18,845 nt of DNA from Gammaproteobacteria bacterium. Lineage in GTDB: Bacteria > Pseudomonadota > Gammaproteobacteria > Steroidobacterales > Steroidobacteraceae. Both the position numbers and the translations under genes were made by a program. Under the pieces are notes generated by a model, which ran no database searches, was not told where the DNA came from, and was given only the letters and a program-made list of their open reading frames with translations. Of the stretch, positions 8,011-17,130 are shown piece after piece. The number at the start of each line of letters is the position of its first letter. Position 1 is the stretch's first letter. The DNA is taken from the NCBI GenBank assembly GCA_030040525.1, contig JASHTN010000089.1:1-18845 (forward strand), read 5' to 3'.

Positions 8011-9642
8011 ATGTCCGCCGCGAACGTGATGCCGGCTCCCCTGCCCGGCCTGCTCGACAAGCAACGCTACATCGCCCGGCCGGGTTTCAGCCGCTGGCTG
8101 GTGCCGCCCTGCGCGCTCGCGATCCATCTCTGCATCGGCATGGCCTACGGCTTCAGCGTGTTCTGGCTGCCGATGAGCAAGCTGATCCCGGGTGCCCCGG
8201 TCTGCGCGCACGGCTTTGTGAGCGAGCTGTTTGCCTCCGATTGCAACTGGTCGGTGGCGGACGTGACGCATACCTTCGAGATCTTCATCGCCATGCTGGG
8301 CATCTCGGCAGCCATCTGGGGCGGCTGGCTCGAGCGTGCCGGCCCCCGCAAGTCCGGTCTGATCGCGGCACTGTGCTGGGGCGGAGGCCTGATCATTGGC
8401 GGCTACGGCGTGGCGATCCACCAGCTCTGGCTCGTGTTTCTCGCCTGCGGCTTCGTTGGCGGAATCGGGCAGGGCCTCGGCTACATCACTCCGGTGTCGA
8501 CCCTGATCAAATGGTTCCCCGACCGCCGCGGCATGGCCACCGGTTTTGCCATCATGGGCTATGGCGGCGGCGCAATGATCGGCTCGCCGCTGGCGGTGTG
8601 GCTGATGGCGCACTTCGCGCACGCGCACGGCGGTGCTTCCGGGGTCGCGCCGACGCTCATGGCCATGGGTGCCATCTACTTCGTGTCGATGAGTCTAGGC
8701 GCGTTCGGCTTTCGGGTGCCACCGACCGGCTGGCAGCCATCAGGCTGGACGCCTCCGGCGCAGGCGGCCGGCGGGATGATCACGAGCCGCCACGTGCATC
8801 TCAACATGGCCTGGCGGACTCCGCAGTTCTGGCTCGTCTGGGGAGTACTGTGCGTCAACGTCACCGCGGGCATCGCGGTGATCGCCATGGCGAGCCCGAT
8901 GCTGCAGGAGGTTTTCGGCGCGCGCCTGCTCGGCTTGCCCGCGAGCGCCACGCTCACCGACGCGCAGCGCGCCGCGATCGTTGCCTCGGCCGCGGGCCTC
9001 GTCGGCCTCATCAGCCTCTTCAACAGCCTCGGGCGGATTTTCTGGGCGTCGGCTTCCGATTACCTCGGCCGTAAGACGACCTACTTCATCTTCTTCGTCC
9101 TGGGGATGGTTCTCTACGCGCTGCTGCCGACCTGGGGGCACCTCGGGCTCGCGGGTCTGTTCGTGGCCTCGGTCTGCATCATCCTCACGATGTACGGCGG
9201 CGGCTTTGCGACCGTGCCGGCCTACCTGGCGGACCTCTTCGGCACGCAGATGGTCGGTGCGATCCACGGGCGCCTGATCACGGCCTGGTCGGTGGCCGGT
9301 GTAGTAGGCCCGGCGCTGATCGCGAAATTGCGCGAGGTGCAGCTCGCGAGCGGCATGGCGAAGAACCTCGTCTACGACCGGACGCTCTACATCATGGCCG
9401 GACTGCTGCTCGTCGGCTTCGTGTGCAACCTGCTCGTTCGCCCGGTGAACCCTAAGTACTACATGAGCGAGGAGCAACTCGCGCGTGAGCGCTCACTGCA
9501 GCACGAGACACGCGCCGCGGCGAGCGCGCCGACTGCCGCTGGCGCCGGCGGCGTCTACGTGGCGGCCGCGTGGCTCGCGGTCGGCATCCCGTTCCTCATC
9601 GGCCTGTACATCGCGCTGGAGAAAGCGGCTGCGCTGTTCTGA
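8011..9642 (+). CDS. OFA-family (oxalate/formate-type) MFS transporter with fused C-terminal small-subunit-like helix
   Basis: 543 residues; AAGGAG lies 6 nt before the ATG. Twelve hydrophobic segments form two MFS halves. Family-type features include MAYGFSVFWLPMSK in helix 1, LGYITPVSTLIKWFPDRRGMATG in the first half and SLGRIFWASASDYLGRKTTY before the second half. The periplasmic loop after helix 1 (about 60-85) carries two cysteines. After the last MFS helix a polar linker (about 485-510) leads to an extra segment, 513-543: a VAAAWLAVGIPFLIGLYIAL helix ending EKAAALF. This resembles the separate short 'MFS transporter small subunit' proteins usually encoded beside such transporters. OFA members move small carboxylates such as oxalate/formate; the actual substrate is unknown. 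The gene sits alone on the plus strand between two minus-strand tRNA genes. Confidence 0.88.
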   Translation: MSAANVMPAPLPGLLDKQRYIARPGFSRWLVPPCALAIHLCIGMAYGFSVFWLPMSKLIPGAPVCAHGFVSELFASDCNWSVADVTHTFEIFIAMLGISAAIWGGWLERAGPRKSGLIAALCWGGGLIIGGYGVAIHQLWLVFLACGFVGGIGQGLGYITPVSTLIKWFPDRRGMATGFAIMGYGGGAMIGSPLAVWLMAHFAHAHGGASGVAPTLMAMGAIYFVSMSLGAFGFRVPPTGWQPSGWTPPAQAAGGMITSRHVHLNMAWRTPQFWLVWGVLCVNVTAGIAVIAMASPMLQEVFGARLLGLPASATLTDAQRAAIVASAAGLVGLISLFNSLGRIFWASASDYLGRKTTYFIFFVLGMVLYALLPTWGHLGLAGLFVASVCIILTMYGGGFATVPAYLADLFGTQMVGAIHGRLITAWSVAGVVGPALIAKLREVQLASGMAKNLVYDRTLYIMAGLLLVGFVCNLLVRPVNPKYYMSEEQLARERSLQHETRAAASAPTAAGAGGVYVAAAWLAVGIPFLIGLYIALEKAAALF

Positions 9643-9649
9643 GCGCGCC

Positions 9650-9674
9650 GGCGATGCACGGCCTGCATGCCGCC
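9650..9674. terminator. Possible terminator hairpin between the transporter and tRNA-Gly
   Basis: GGCG-ATGCA pairs with TGCAT-(GC)-CGCC around loop CGGCC, with a 2-nt bulge. No U-run follows on either strand. It lies just after the transporter stop and before the 3' end of the convergent tRNA-Gly, the expected place for termination. Confidence 0.35.
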
Positions 9675-9711
9675 GGGAAAGCTGGCTGAGGCGTCGTAGC
9701 CGTGAGGGGGC

Positions 9712-9787
<76 letters not shown>

Positions 9788-9818
9788 GCTTTCCCTGTAA
9801 GTGACGCCGCGAATTCTA

Positions 9819-10382
9819 TCATGCTTTCTGATGCCGCAGATCCGGCCAGGCCGCCCGCAGGTACATGACCATGGACACCAGCGTCGCGAGTGCCGCCACC
9901 ATCGTCAGCCACACGCCGATGCGGTAGAGCGGCATCCCGACCAAGTCGTGCCGGTAGAGCATCATCGACAGGCCCGCGACCTGCAGAATGGTCTTGTACT
10001 TGCCGAGCTGCGAGACCGCCACCTTGCGGCGCTGACCGATCTCCGCCATCCATTCCCGCAGTGCGGAGATGGTGATCTCGCGGCTGATGATGATCGCGGC
10101 CGTGAGCACGATCAGCGTGTGCGCATCGCGGCTCACCAGCAGCACCAGCGCCACCGCGACGATGAGCTTGTCGGCCACCGGATCGAGGAAGGCGCCGAGG
10201 CGCGAAGTCTGCTGCCAGCGGCGCGCGAAATAGCCATCGAGGGAGTCGGTGATGCCCGCGGCCGCAAACAGCAGGCCCGCCGCGGGATCGGCCCAGGGCG
10301 CGTGCACGTAGAACAGCAGCACGATGAGTGGCACCGCGCAGATGCGCAGCCACGTCAGCGTATTGGGCAGGTTCCAGGGCAT
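9819..10382 (-). CDS. pgsA: CDP-diacylglycerol--glycerol-3-phosphate 3-phosphatidyltransferase
   Basis: 187 residues, the normal size. It makes phosphatidylglycerophosphate from CDP-diacylglycerol and glycerol-3-phosphate at the inner membrane, the committed step to phosphatidylglycerol and cardiolipin. The CDP-alcohol phosphatidyltransferase signature is complete, with the Asp and Gly residues of DGYFARRWQQ, then G, then DPVADK. Four to six hydrophobic helices are visible. GAGG lies 6 nt before the ATG. It starts 11 nt after the uvrC stop and is followed by tRNA-Gly, the classical gammaproteobacterial order. Confidence 0.96.
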   Translation of the reverse strand: MPWNLPNTLTWLRICAVPLIVLLFYVHAPWADPAAGLLFAAAGITDSLDGYFARRWQQTSRLGAFLDPVADKLIVAVALVLLVSRDAHTLIVLTAAIIISREITISALREWMAEIGQRRKVAVSQLGKYKTILQVAGLSMMLYRHDLVGMPLYRIGVWLTMVAALATLVSMVMYLRAAWPDLRHQKA

Positions 10383-10393
10383 GCGCGCCTCGC

Positions 10394-12205
10394 CTACGAG
10401 CCTGGGTGCAGGTGATCATAAAGAGTTCGCGCCAGCGTCGCGCCGATTCCCGCCACCTGGGTGAGGTCGGCGACCCCGGCGCGCATCACCCCCTGTAGCC
10501 CGCCGAAGTGCCGCAGCAGCGCGCGGCGCTTGGCGGGACCGAGGCCCGGCACGACCTCCAGCACCGACGCGTTGTAGCGCCGCGCGCGCCGGCGGCGGTG
10601 CCCTTCGATGGCGAAGCGATGCGCTTCGTCGCGGATGCGCTGAATCAGCCGCGCCGCCGGCGAATGCGGCGGCGGCACGATCGCGCTCGGCGCCCCGTAG
10701 ACGAACAGCCGCTCCTGCCCGGGCCTGCGGTCCGGGCCCTTCGCCACCCCGACCAGCGTCAGATCACCGAAGCCGAGCTCCGCGAGCGCCGCGTGCACCT
10801 CCCCGATCTGGCCGAGGCCGCCGTCGATCAGCAGCACGTCGGGCGGCGGCACCTCGCCGTCGCGCACGTGGCGGTAACGGCGCGCGAGCGCCTGCCGCAG
10901 CGCCGCATAGTCGTCCCCCGCGGTCACGCCGCTGATGTTGAAGCGGCGATACTCCTTCTTGAGCGGGCCCTCGGAGCCAAACACGACGCAGGAGGCGACC
11001 GTGCCCTCCCCGCCAGTGTGGCTGATATCGAAGCATTCGAGCCGCTCGGGCGGCTCGGGCAGGTCGAGCTCACGCGCCAGATCCGCGAGCATCTCGTCGA
11101 GCCCCACACGCTGCGCGAGCCGCATGCGCAGCGCCTGTGCGGCATTCTCGCGCGTCAGCTCCACCCAGCGTGCCGCGAGCCCGCGCAGCGGCGCGCGCAC
11201 CTGCACGGCTCGCCCGGCGCGCTTGCCGAGCGCCTCGCCGAGGGCGGCGGCATCCCTGAGACGCATGCCGAGCAGCACCTCCGGCGGCGGCGCGGCGTCC
11301 GCGTAGTACTGCATGATGAAGGACGCCAGTGCCTCGCCCGCCTCGGCGAGCGGTGCGCGCGGGAAATGACTGGTGCTGCCGAGGTTGCGGCCGCCGCGCA
11401 CCGGCATGACGGCGATGGCGTACTCGCCCGCCTCGCCCGCGATCGCAAAGGCATCCGCGTCACGCTCGCCCTCCTCCAGCACCACCTGCTGCGCCCGCAG
11501 GCGCTGCAGCGCGGCCAGCTGGTCGCGGATCTGCGCCGCGCGCTCGAATTCCAGCCGCGCACCGGCGGCCTCCATGCGCTTCTCGAGCTCGGTGCGCACC
11601 TCGTCGTTGCGGCCCTCGAGCACCTTGACGGCGGCGGCGATGTCCTGGGCGTAGGCCTCGCGGCCGATCAGGCCGACACACGGTGCCGAGCAGCGCCCGA
11701 TCTGGTGCTGCAGGCACGGGCGGCTGCGGTTGGCAAAGAAGCTGTCGCTGCAGTTGCGGATACGGAACAGCTTCTGCAGCTGATTCAGCGTGTCGCGCAC
11801 CGCGCCGGCGTTGGGGAACGGCCCGAAATAACGCGTCCCGGGGCTGCGCGCGCCGCGATAGAACAGCAGGCGCGGGAACGGGTGCTCGGCCTCGAGCTTG
11901 ATGTAGGGGAAGCTCTTGTCGTCGCGCAGCACCACGTTGAAGCGCGGCTTGTGGACCTTGATGAGGTTGTACTCGAGCAGCAGCGCCTCGGTCTCGGAGT
12001 TGGTCACCGTGACCTCGATGGCCGTGATCTGCTGCACCAGGGCCTGCACCTTGGGATTGACGTTGCTCGCGGCGAAGTAGCTGCCGACGCGATCCTTGAG
12101 GTTGCGCGCCTTGCCGACGTACAGCAGCTCCTGCCCGCCACCGAACATGCGATATACGCCCGGGCGCCGTGGCAGCGATGCGATGTATTTCTTCGGCTCG
12201 AACAC
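10394..12205 (-). CDS. uvrC: Excinuclease ABC subunit C
   Basis: 603 residues, full length. UvrC makes both incisions around a lesion in nucleotide-excision repair with UvrA and UvrB. Visible in order: the GIY-YIG nuclease (RPGVYRMF near 14-21, LYVGKARNLKDRV, and the Glu in NSETEALLLEYN); a Cys-rich segment (CSDSFF ... RPCLQHQIGRCSAPC, four Cys); the UVR motif binding UvrB (LEFERAAQIRDQLAALQ); and the RNase H-like second nuclease with its Asp residues in CFDISHTGG and LLIDGGLGQ and His in DEAHRFAI. Helix-hairpin-helix motifs end the protein (VPGLGPAKRRALLRHFGG). The start is a GTG 13 nt after the preceding uracil-DNA glycosylase stop. It is tightly packed with pgsA downstream. Confidence 0.97.
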   Translation of the reverse strand: MFEPKKYIASLPRRPGVYRMFGGGQELLYVGKARNLKDRVGSYFAASNVNPKVQALVQQITAIEVTVTNSETEALLLEYNLIKVHKPRFNVVLRDDKSFPYIKLEAEHPFPRLLFYRGARSPGTRYFGPFPNAGAVRDTLNQLQKLFRIRNCSDSFFANRSRPCLQHQIGRCSAPCVGLIGREAYAQDIAAAVKVLEGRNDEVRTELEKRMEAAGARLEFERAAQIRDQLAALQRLRAQQVVLEEGERDADAFAIAGEAGEYAIAVMPVRGGRNLGSTSHFPRAPLAEAGEALASFIMQYYADAAPPPEVLLGMRLRDAAALGEALGKRAGRAVQVRAPLRGLAARWVELTRENAAQALRMRLAQRVGLDEMLADLARELDLPEPPERLECFDISHTGGEGTVASCVVFGSEGPLKKEYRRFNISGVTAGDDYAALRQALARRYRHVRDGEVPPPDVLLIDGGLGQIGEVHAALAELGFGDLTLVGVAKGPDRRPGQERLFVYGAPSAIVPPPHSPAARLIQRIRDEAHRFAIEGHRRRRARRYNASVLEVVPGLGPAKRRALLRHFGGLQGVMRAGVADLTQVAGIGATLARTLYDHLHPGS

Positions 12206-12218
12206 GCAGTCCGGTCCT

Positions 12219-12875
12219 TCAAGGCAGCGGCAGACCCGCGAGCCCGCAGGCCGCGCCCACCACGGCGCGAAACATATCCGGCGTCAGCCGCCGGGTCGAG
12301 GTGTTGTAGCGGCTGCAATGATAGGAGTCGACGAGATAGCGCCTGCCAAGCGGGTGCACGCGGGCATGCGCAAACGGGTAGCGCGCCCGCGGCAGGCCGA
12401 GCGCCATGAGCAGCGCATCGTGCGCGATGCGCCCGAGCGCCAGATACACGCGCACGCCGCGCAGCTCCTCGAGCTCCTGCGCGAGATAACGGTTGCAGCT
12501 GCGGATCTCCGCGGGGAGCGGCCGGTTCTGCGGCGGCACGCACTTCACGGCATTGACGATGCGCGCCGCCCGCAGCACCAGTGCGTCGTCGGCGGCCTGC
12601 GAGAACGGCCGGCTCGCCAGCCCGAACGCATGCAGCGTCTCGTAGAGGAGTATCCCCGCATGGTCGCCGGTGAACGGCCGGCCGGTGCGGTTGGCGCCAT
12701 GCATCCCTGGCGCGAGTCCCACGATCACGATGCGCGGCTGCCGCGCGCCGAACGACGGCACGGGGCGCCCCCAGTAGTCCGGCTGCCGCTGGCGGGTCTG
12801 CGCCAGGTAGCGCGCGAGTCGGGGACAGCGCGTGCAGTCGGGATCGTAGACAGGAGTCGGTGAGCGCTGAGTCAT
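12219..12875 (-). CDS. Uracil-DNA glycosylase family 5 (UDGb, iron-sulfur)
   Basis: 218 residues from the ATG at 12875; an ATG at 12920 would add 15 residues not typical of the family. It removes uracil (and in studied members other deaminated bases) from DNA. Four cysteines in the family pattern, C14 and C17 (DPDCTRCP), C112 and C127, can ligate an Fe-S cluster. Motif A is GLAPGMHGANRTGRPFTGD. The second active-site motif is DSYHCSRYNTSTRRLT with H186. The lack of a polar catalytic residue in motif A (Ala after GL) points to family 5 rather than family 4. It lies between the DAHP synthase gene (52 nt) and uvrC (13 nt) on one strand, so it is likely cotranscribed with a second DNA-repair gene. 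Confidence 0.9.
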   Translation of the reverse strand: MTQRSPTPVYDPDCTRCPRLARYLAQTRQRQPDYWGRPVPSFGARQPRIVIVGLAPGMHGANRTGRPFTGDHAGILLYETLHAFGLASRPFSQAADDALVLRAARIVNAVKCVPPQNRPLPAEIRSCNRYLAQELEELRGVRVYLALGRIAHDALLMALGLPRARYPFAHARVHPLGRRYLVDSYHCSRYNTSTRRLTPDMFRAVVGAACGLAGLPLP

Positions 12876-12927
12876 CCCCGTGCCGGGCGCGCGCGACACC
12901 GGGGCAAGCCGGTGTCGCATCGGGCTG

Positions 12928-14298
<1,371 letters not shown>

Positions 14299-14302
14299 GT
14301 CG

Positions 14303-14331
14303 TTGATCCTAGCGTGCTTCGAGGGCAGAAT
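14303..14331 (+). promoter_or_regulatory. Weak sigma-70-like promoter for the lysine-degradation pair
   Basis: TTGATC (14303-14308), 17 bp, CAGAAT (14326-14331); four of six matches in each box. The predicted start near 14338 leaves a leader of about 17 nt. Adjacent bases 14334-14352 form a hairpin GCCCCT/AGGGGC whose 3' arm contains the Shine-Dalgarno (AGGGG) of the next gene. The hairpin would form only in transcripts starting upstream of 14334. Confidence 0.3.
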
Positions 14332-14354
14332 GCGCCCCTTTTCGTGAGGGGCTT

Positions 14355-15527
14355 ATGCACCGCGTACTGATCCTCGGGGCCGGCAAGATCGGCGCACTGA
14401 TCTCCGGATTGCTAGCGGAATCCGGCAGTTACAGTATCCAGCTCGCCGACGTCGACGGCGCCGCCGCCGAGGCCGTGGTGCGCGCGCACGGGGCGGCTCA
14501 CTTGAGCGCCTTCACCCTCGATGCAGGGGAGGCCAAGGCACTGGCCGCGCACCTCAAGCGCCATCCCGTGGACGCGGTCGTCTCGAGCCTGCCGTACTAC
14601 TGCAACGTCGCGGTCGCAGAGGCGGCCCGCAAGGCGGGGCTGCATTACTTCGACCTGACAGAGGATGTACAGGTGACGCGCGCGGTGCGCACCATCGCCG
14701 CCGGCGCCTCCGAGGCGTTTGTGCCGCAGTGCGGGCTCGCCCCGGGCTTCATCAGCATCGCGGCGGCCGAGCTCATTACGCATTTCGACGAGCTGCGCGC
14801 TGTTAAGCTGCGCGTCGGCGCGCTGCCGCAGCATCCGAACAACGTCCTCAAGTACTCGCTCACCTGGTCCACCGAGGGCCTCATCAACGAATACGGCAAT
14901 CCCTGCCAGGCGATCAGCGACGGGCGGCTGATCGAGGTCGCGCCGCTCGAAGGCCTCGAGGAAATCGAGATCGACGGCACGCTCTACGAGGCCTTCAACA
15001 CCTCCGGTGGCCTCGGCTCGCTCGCCGAGACCTACGGCGCGCACTGCGAGTCGATGAACTACAAGACCATCCGCTATCCGGGTCACTGCGAGCAGATGCG
15101 CCTGCTGATGAACGACCTGAAGCTCAATCACGACCGCGGCACGCTCAAGCACATCCTCGAGAACGCGGTTCCGCAGACGCTCCAGGACGTGGTCATCGTC
15201 TACGCCGCGGTCACCGGCAAGCAGGACGGGGAACTGCGCGAGGAAAACTACGTCAACAAGATCTACCCGCAGATGATCGCCGGCCGCCTGTGGTCGGCGA
15301 TCCAAGTGTCGACCGCCGCGGGCATCACTGCGGTCGTCGACCTGGTGCTGGAGAATCCCGCCGGCTACCACGGCTGCATTGCCCAGGAGCAGTTCCGCCT
15401 GACCGACATCCTCGCCAACCGTTTCGGCCGCTACTACGCCTCCGGCGGCACCAAGCACCTCTCGGGGGACGTGGTCGTGGCGGGCAAGACCGGGCATCAG
15501 CGCCGCCCCAAGGTTGCGGCCCGATGA
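14355..15527 (+). CDS. Saccharopine dehydrogenase family protein
   Basis: 390 residues. An N-terminal Rossmann fold has the nucleotide-binding motif VLILGAGKIG (G8, G10, G13) and an acidic residue at the end of beta-2 (ADVDG). Then come VDAVVSSLPYYCNVAVAEAA, DLTEDV, and the family phrase VPQCGLAPGFISIAA. The C-terminal domain contains YNTSGGLGSLAETY-like wording (actual: FNTSGGLGSLAETYGAHCE) and KTIRYPGHCEQM. This is the pattern of saccharopine dehydrogenase/SDH domains, which convert saccharopine to glutamate and alpha-aminoadipate semialdehyde using NAD(P)+. The next gene, overlapping by 4 nt, is the enzyme that would oxidise that semialdehyde, which supports lysine degradation. No lysine-ketoglutarate reductase domain is fused or present in the window. 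AGGGG lies 3 nt before the ATG. Confidence 0.9.
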   Translation: MHRVLILGAGKIGALISGLLAESGSYSIQLADVDGAAAEAVVRAHGAAHLSAFTLDAGEAKALAAHLKRHPVDAVVSSLPYYCNVAVAEAARKAGLHYFDLTEDVQVTRAVRTIAAGASEAFVPQCGLAPGFISIAAAELITHFDELRAVKLRVGALPQHPNNVLKYSLTWSTEGLINEYGNPCQAISDGRLIEVAPLEGLEEIEIDGTLYEAFNTSGGLGSLAETYGAHCESMNYKTIRYPGHCEQMRLLMNDLKLNHDRGTLKHILENAVPQTLQDVVIVYAAVTGKQDGELREENYVNKIYPQMIAGRLWSAIQVSTAAGITAVVDLVLENPAGYHGCIAQEQFRLTDILANRFGRYYASGGTKHLSGDVVVAGKTGHQRRPKVAAR

Positions 15528-17065
15528 GCATCCCGGACCTGCACGCGCTGCTGACACGCCTCGAGCTTCCGGCGGTCAGTCCCGGCGCCTGGTCCGGCAT
15601 GCACGGCTGGTCGAGCGCCGCCGATGGCGCGCTCATCAACGTCAAGAGCCCGGCGAGCGGCGCACTGATCGCGCAGGTGCGCCCCGCGAGCGCCGCCGAC
15701 TACGAGAGCGTGCTCGCCTCGGCCGTGGAGGCCGCGGCTGCGTGGCGGGGCGTGCCGGCGCCGAAGCGCGGCGAGGCGGTGCGCCTGCTCGGCGAGGAGC
15801 TGCGCCGGCACAAGAGCGAGCTCGGCACGCTGGTCTCGCTCGAGAACGGCAAGATCCTCGCCGAAGGCCTGGGCGAGGTCCAGGAGATGATCGACATCGC
15901 CGACTTCGCGGTCGGTCAGGCGCGCATGCTGTACGGGCTCAGCATGCACTCCGAGCGCCCCGGCCACCGCATGGCGGAGCAGTGGCACCCGCTGGGCGTC
16001 GTCGGCATCATCTCGGCGTTCAACTTCCCGGTGGCGGTGTGGGCCTGGAACGCGCTGCTCGGCGCGATCTGCGGCAACGCCTGCGTGTGGAAGCCCTCGC
16101 CGAAAACCCCGCTGAGCGCCCTCGCGGTGCAGCGGCTCTGCAACCGCGTGATGCAGGCGCACTCGCTGCCCGCGATCTTTCAGCTGTTCGTCGACTCCGG
16201 GACCGAGCTCGCGACGCGTTTCGTCGAGGACCGGCGCGTCGCGCTCGTCTCCTTCACCGGCTCGACCGCCGTCGGCCGCAAGGTCGGCGAGCGCGTCGCG
16301 GCGCGCCTCGGCAAGAGCCTGCTCGAGTTGGGTGGCAACAACGCCGTGGTCGTCGACGAGACGGCCAACCTCGATCTGGCGGTGCCGGCCATCGTCTTCG
16401 GCGCGGTCGGCACCGCGGGTCAGCGCTGCACCAGCACGCGTCGGGTGCTGGTGCACCAGGCCTTGGCCGCTGAGCTCGAGCGGCGCCTGGTGCACGCCTA
16501 CGGCCAGGTGCGCATCGGCGACCCGCTCGATCCCGCGACTCTCATGGGCCCGCTGATCGATGCGGCGGCTGCCGAGCGCTTCCAGGCGGCGGTGGCCGAG
16601 GCGCGCGCCGAGGGCGGCGAGCTGCTCACCGGCGGCAACGTGCTCAAGCGCCCGGGGAACTTCGTCGAGCCGACGATCATCCGCGCGCGCAACGACTGGC
16701 AGATCGTGCAGACCGAGACGTTTGCGCCGATCCTGTATCTGATCCCGGTCGAATCCCTCGCGGCGGCCATCGAGGCGCAGAACGCCTCCGCTCACGGACT
16801 GTCGTCCGCACTCTTTACCGACAGCCTGCAGAACGCCGAAGCGTTCCTGTCCGCATCGGGCAGCGACTGTGGCATCGCCAACGTCAATCTCGGCACCTCG
16901 GGCGCCGAGATCGGCGGTGCCTTCGGCGGCGAGAAGGATACCGGCGGCGGCCGCGAGTCGGGCTCCGACGCCTGGAAGGCCTACATGCGCCGCCAGACCA
17001 ACACCGTGAACTGGAGCCGCGAGCTGCCGCTCGCTCAGGGCATCGAGTTCAAGGTCGAGCCCTGA
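15524..17065 (+). CDS. Alpha-aminoadipate semialdehyde / piperideine-6-carboxylate dehydrogenase (ALDH7 type)
   Basis: 513 residues starting at the ATG of an ATGA overlap with the preceding stop; an open frame further upstream is read-through inside that gene. Catalytic residues are all present: N167 (SAFNFPV), K190, E268 (LLELGGNNA) and C302 (GTAGQRCTSTRR). The C-terminal FGGEKDTGGGRESGSDAWK and MRRQTNTVNWS are hallmarks of the ALDH7/antiquitin group, which oxidises alpha-aminoadipate semialdehyde (or cyclic piperideine-6-carboxylate) to alpha-aminoadipate with NAD+. Coupling to saccharopine dehydrogenase makes this the second step of the same lysine-degradation route. The product would go on toward glutarate or acetyl-CoA by genes not seen here. 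Confidence 0.95.
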   Translation: MSIPDLHALLTRLELPAVSPGAWSGMHGWSSAADGALINVKSPASGALIAQVRPASAADYESVLASAVEAAAAWRGVPAPKRGEAVRLLGEELRRHKSELGTLVSLENGKILAEGLGEVQEMIDIADFAVGQARMLYGLSMHSERPGHRMAEQWHPLGVVGIISAFNFPVAVWAWNALLGAICGNACVWKPSPKTPLSALAVQRLCNRVMQAHSLPAIFQLFVDSGTELATRFVEDRRVALVSFTGSTAVGRKVGERVAARLGKSLLELGGNNAVVVDETANLDLAVPAIVFGAVGTAGQRCTSTRRVLVHQALAAELERRLVHAYGQVRIGDPLDPATLMGPLIDAAAAERFQAAVAEARAEGGELLTGGNVLKRPGNFVEPTIIRARNDWQIVQTETFAPILYLIPVESLAAAIEAQNASAHGLSSALFTDSLQNAEAFLSASGSDCGIANVNLGTSGAEIGGAFGGEKDTGGGRESGSDAWKAYMRRQTNTVNWSRELPLAQGIEFKVEP

Positions 17066-17130
17066 GGGCCTGGCGGCGCAGGTGAGGCGCACGGCTCCCT
17101 TCGGCACTGCGCGCCTGACGGCCCGCCGCG

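Noticed and set aside
10508..12409. 633-codon open frame on the plus strand opposite uvrC
   Set aside because: It is a shadow of GC-rich coding on the other strand: the composition is low-complexity Arg/Ala/Leu/His and there is no recognisable domain, while uvrC is unmistakable.
15497..17107. 536-codon minus-strand frame opposite the aldehyde dehydrogenase
   Set aside because: Antisense frame created by third-position GC bias; no domain is seen and it covers a gene with all catalytic residues.
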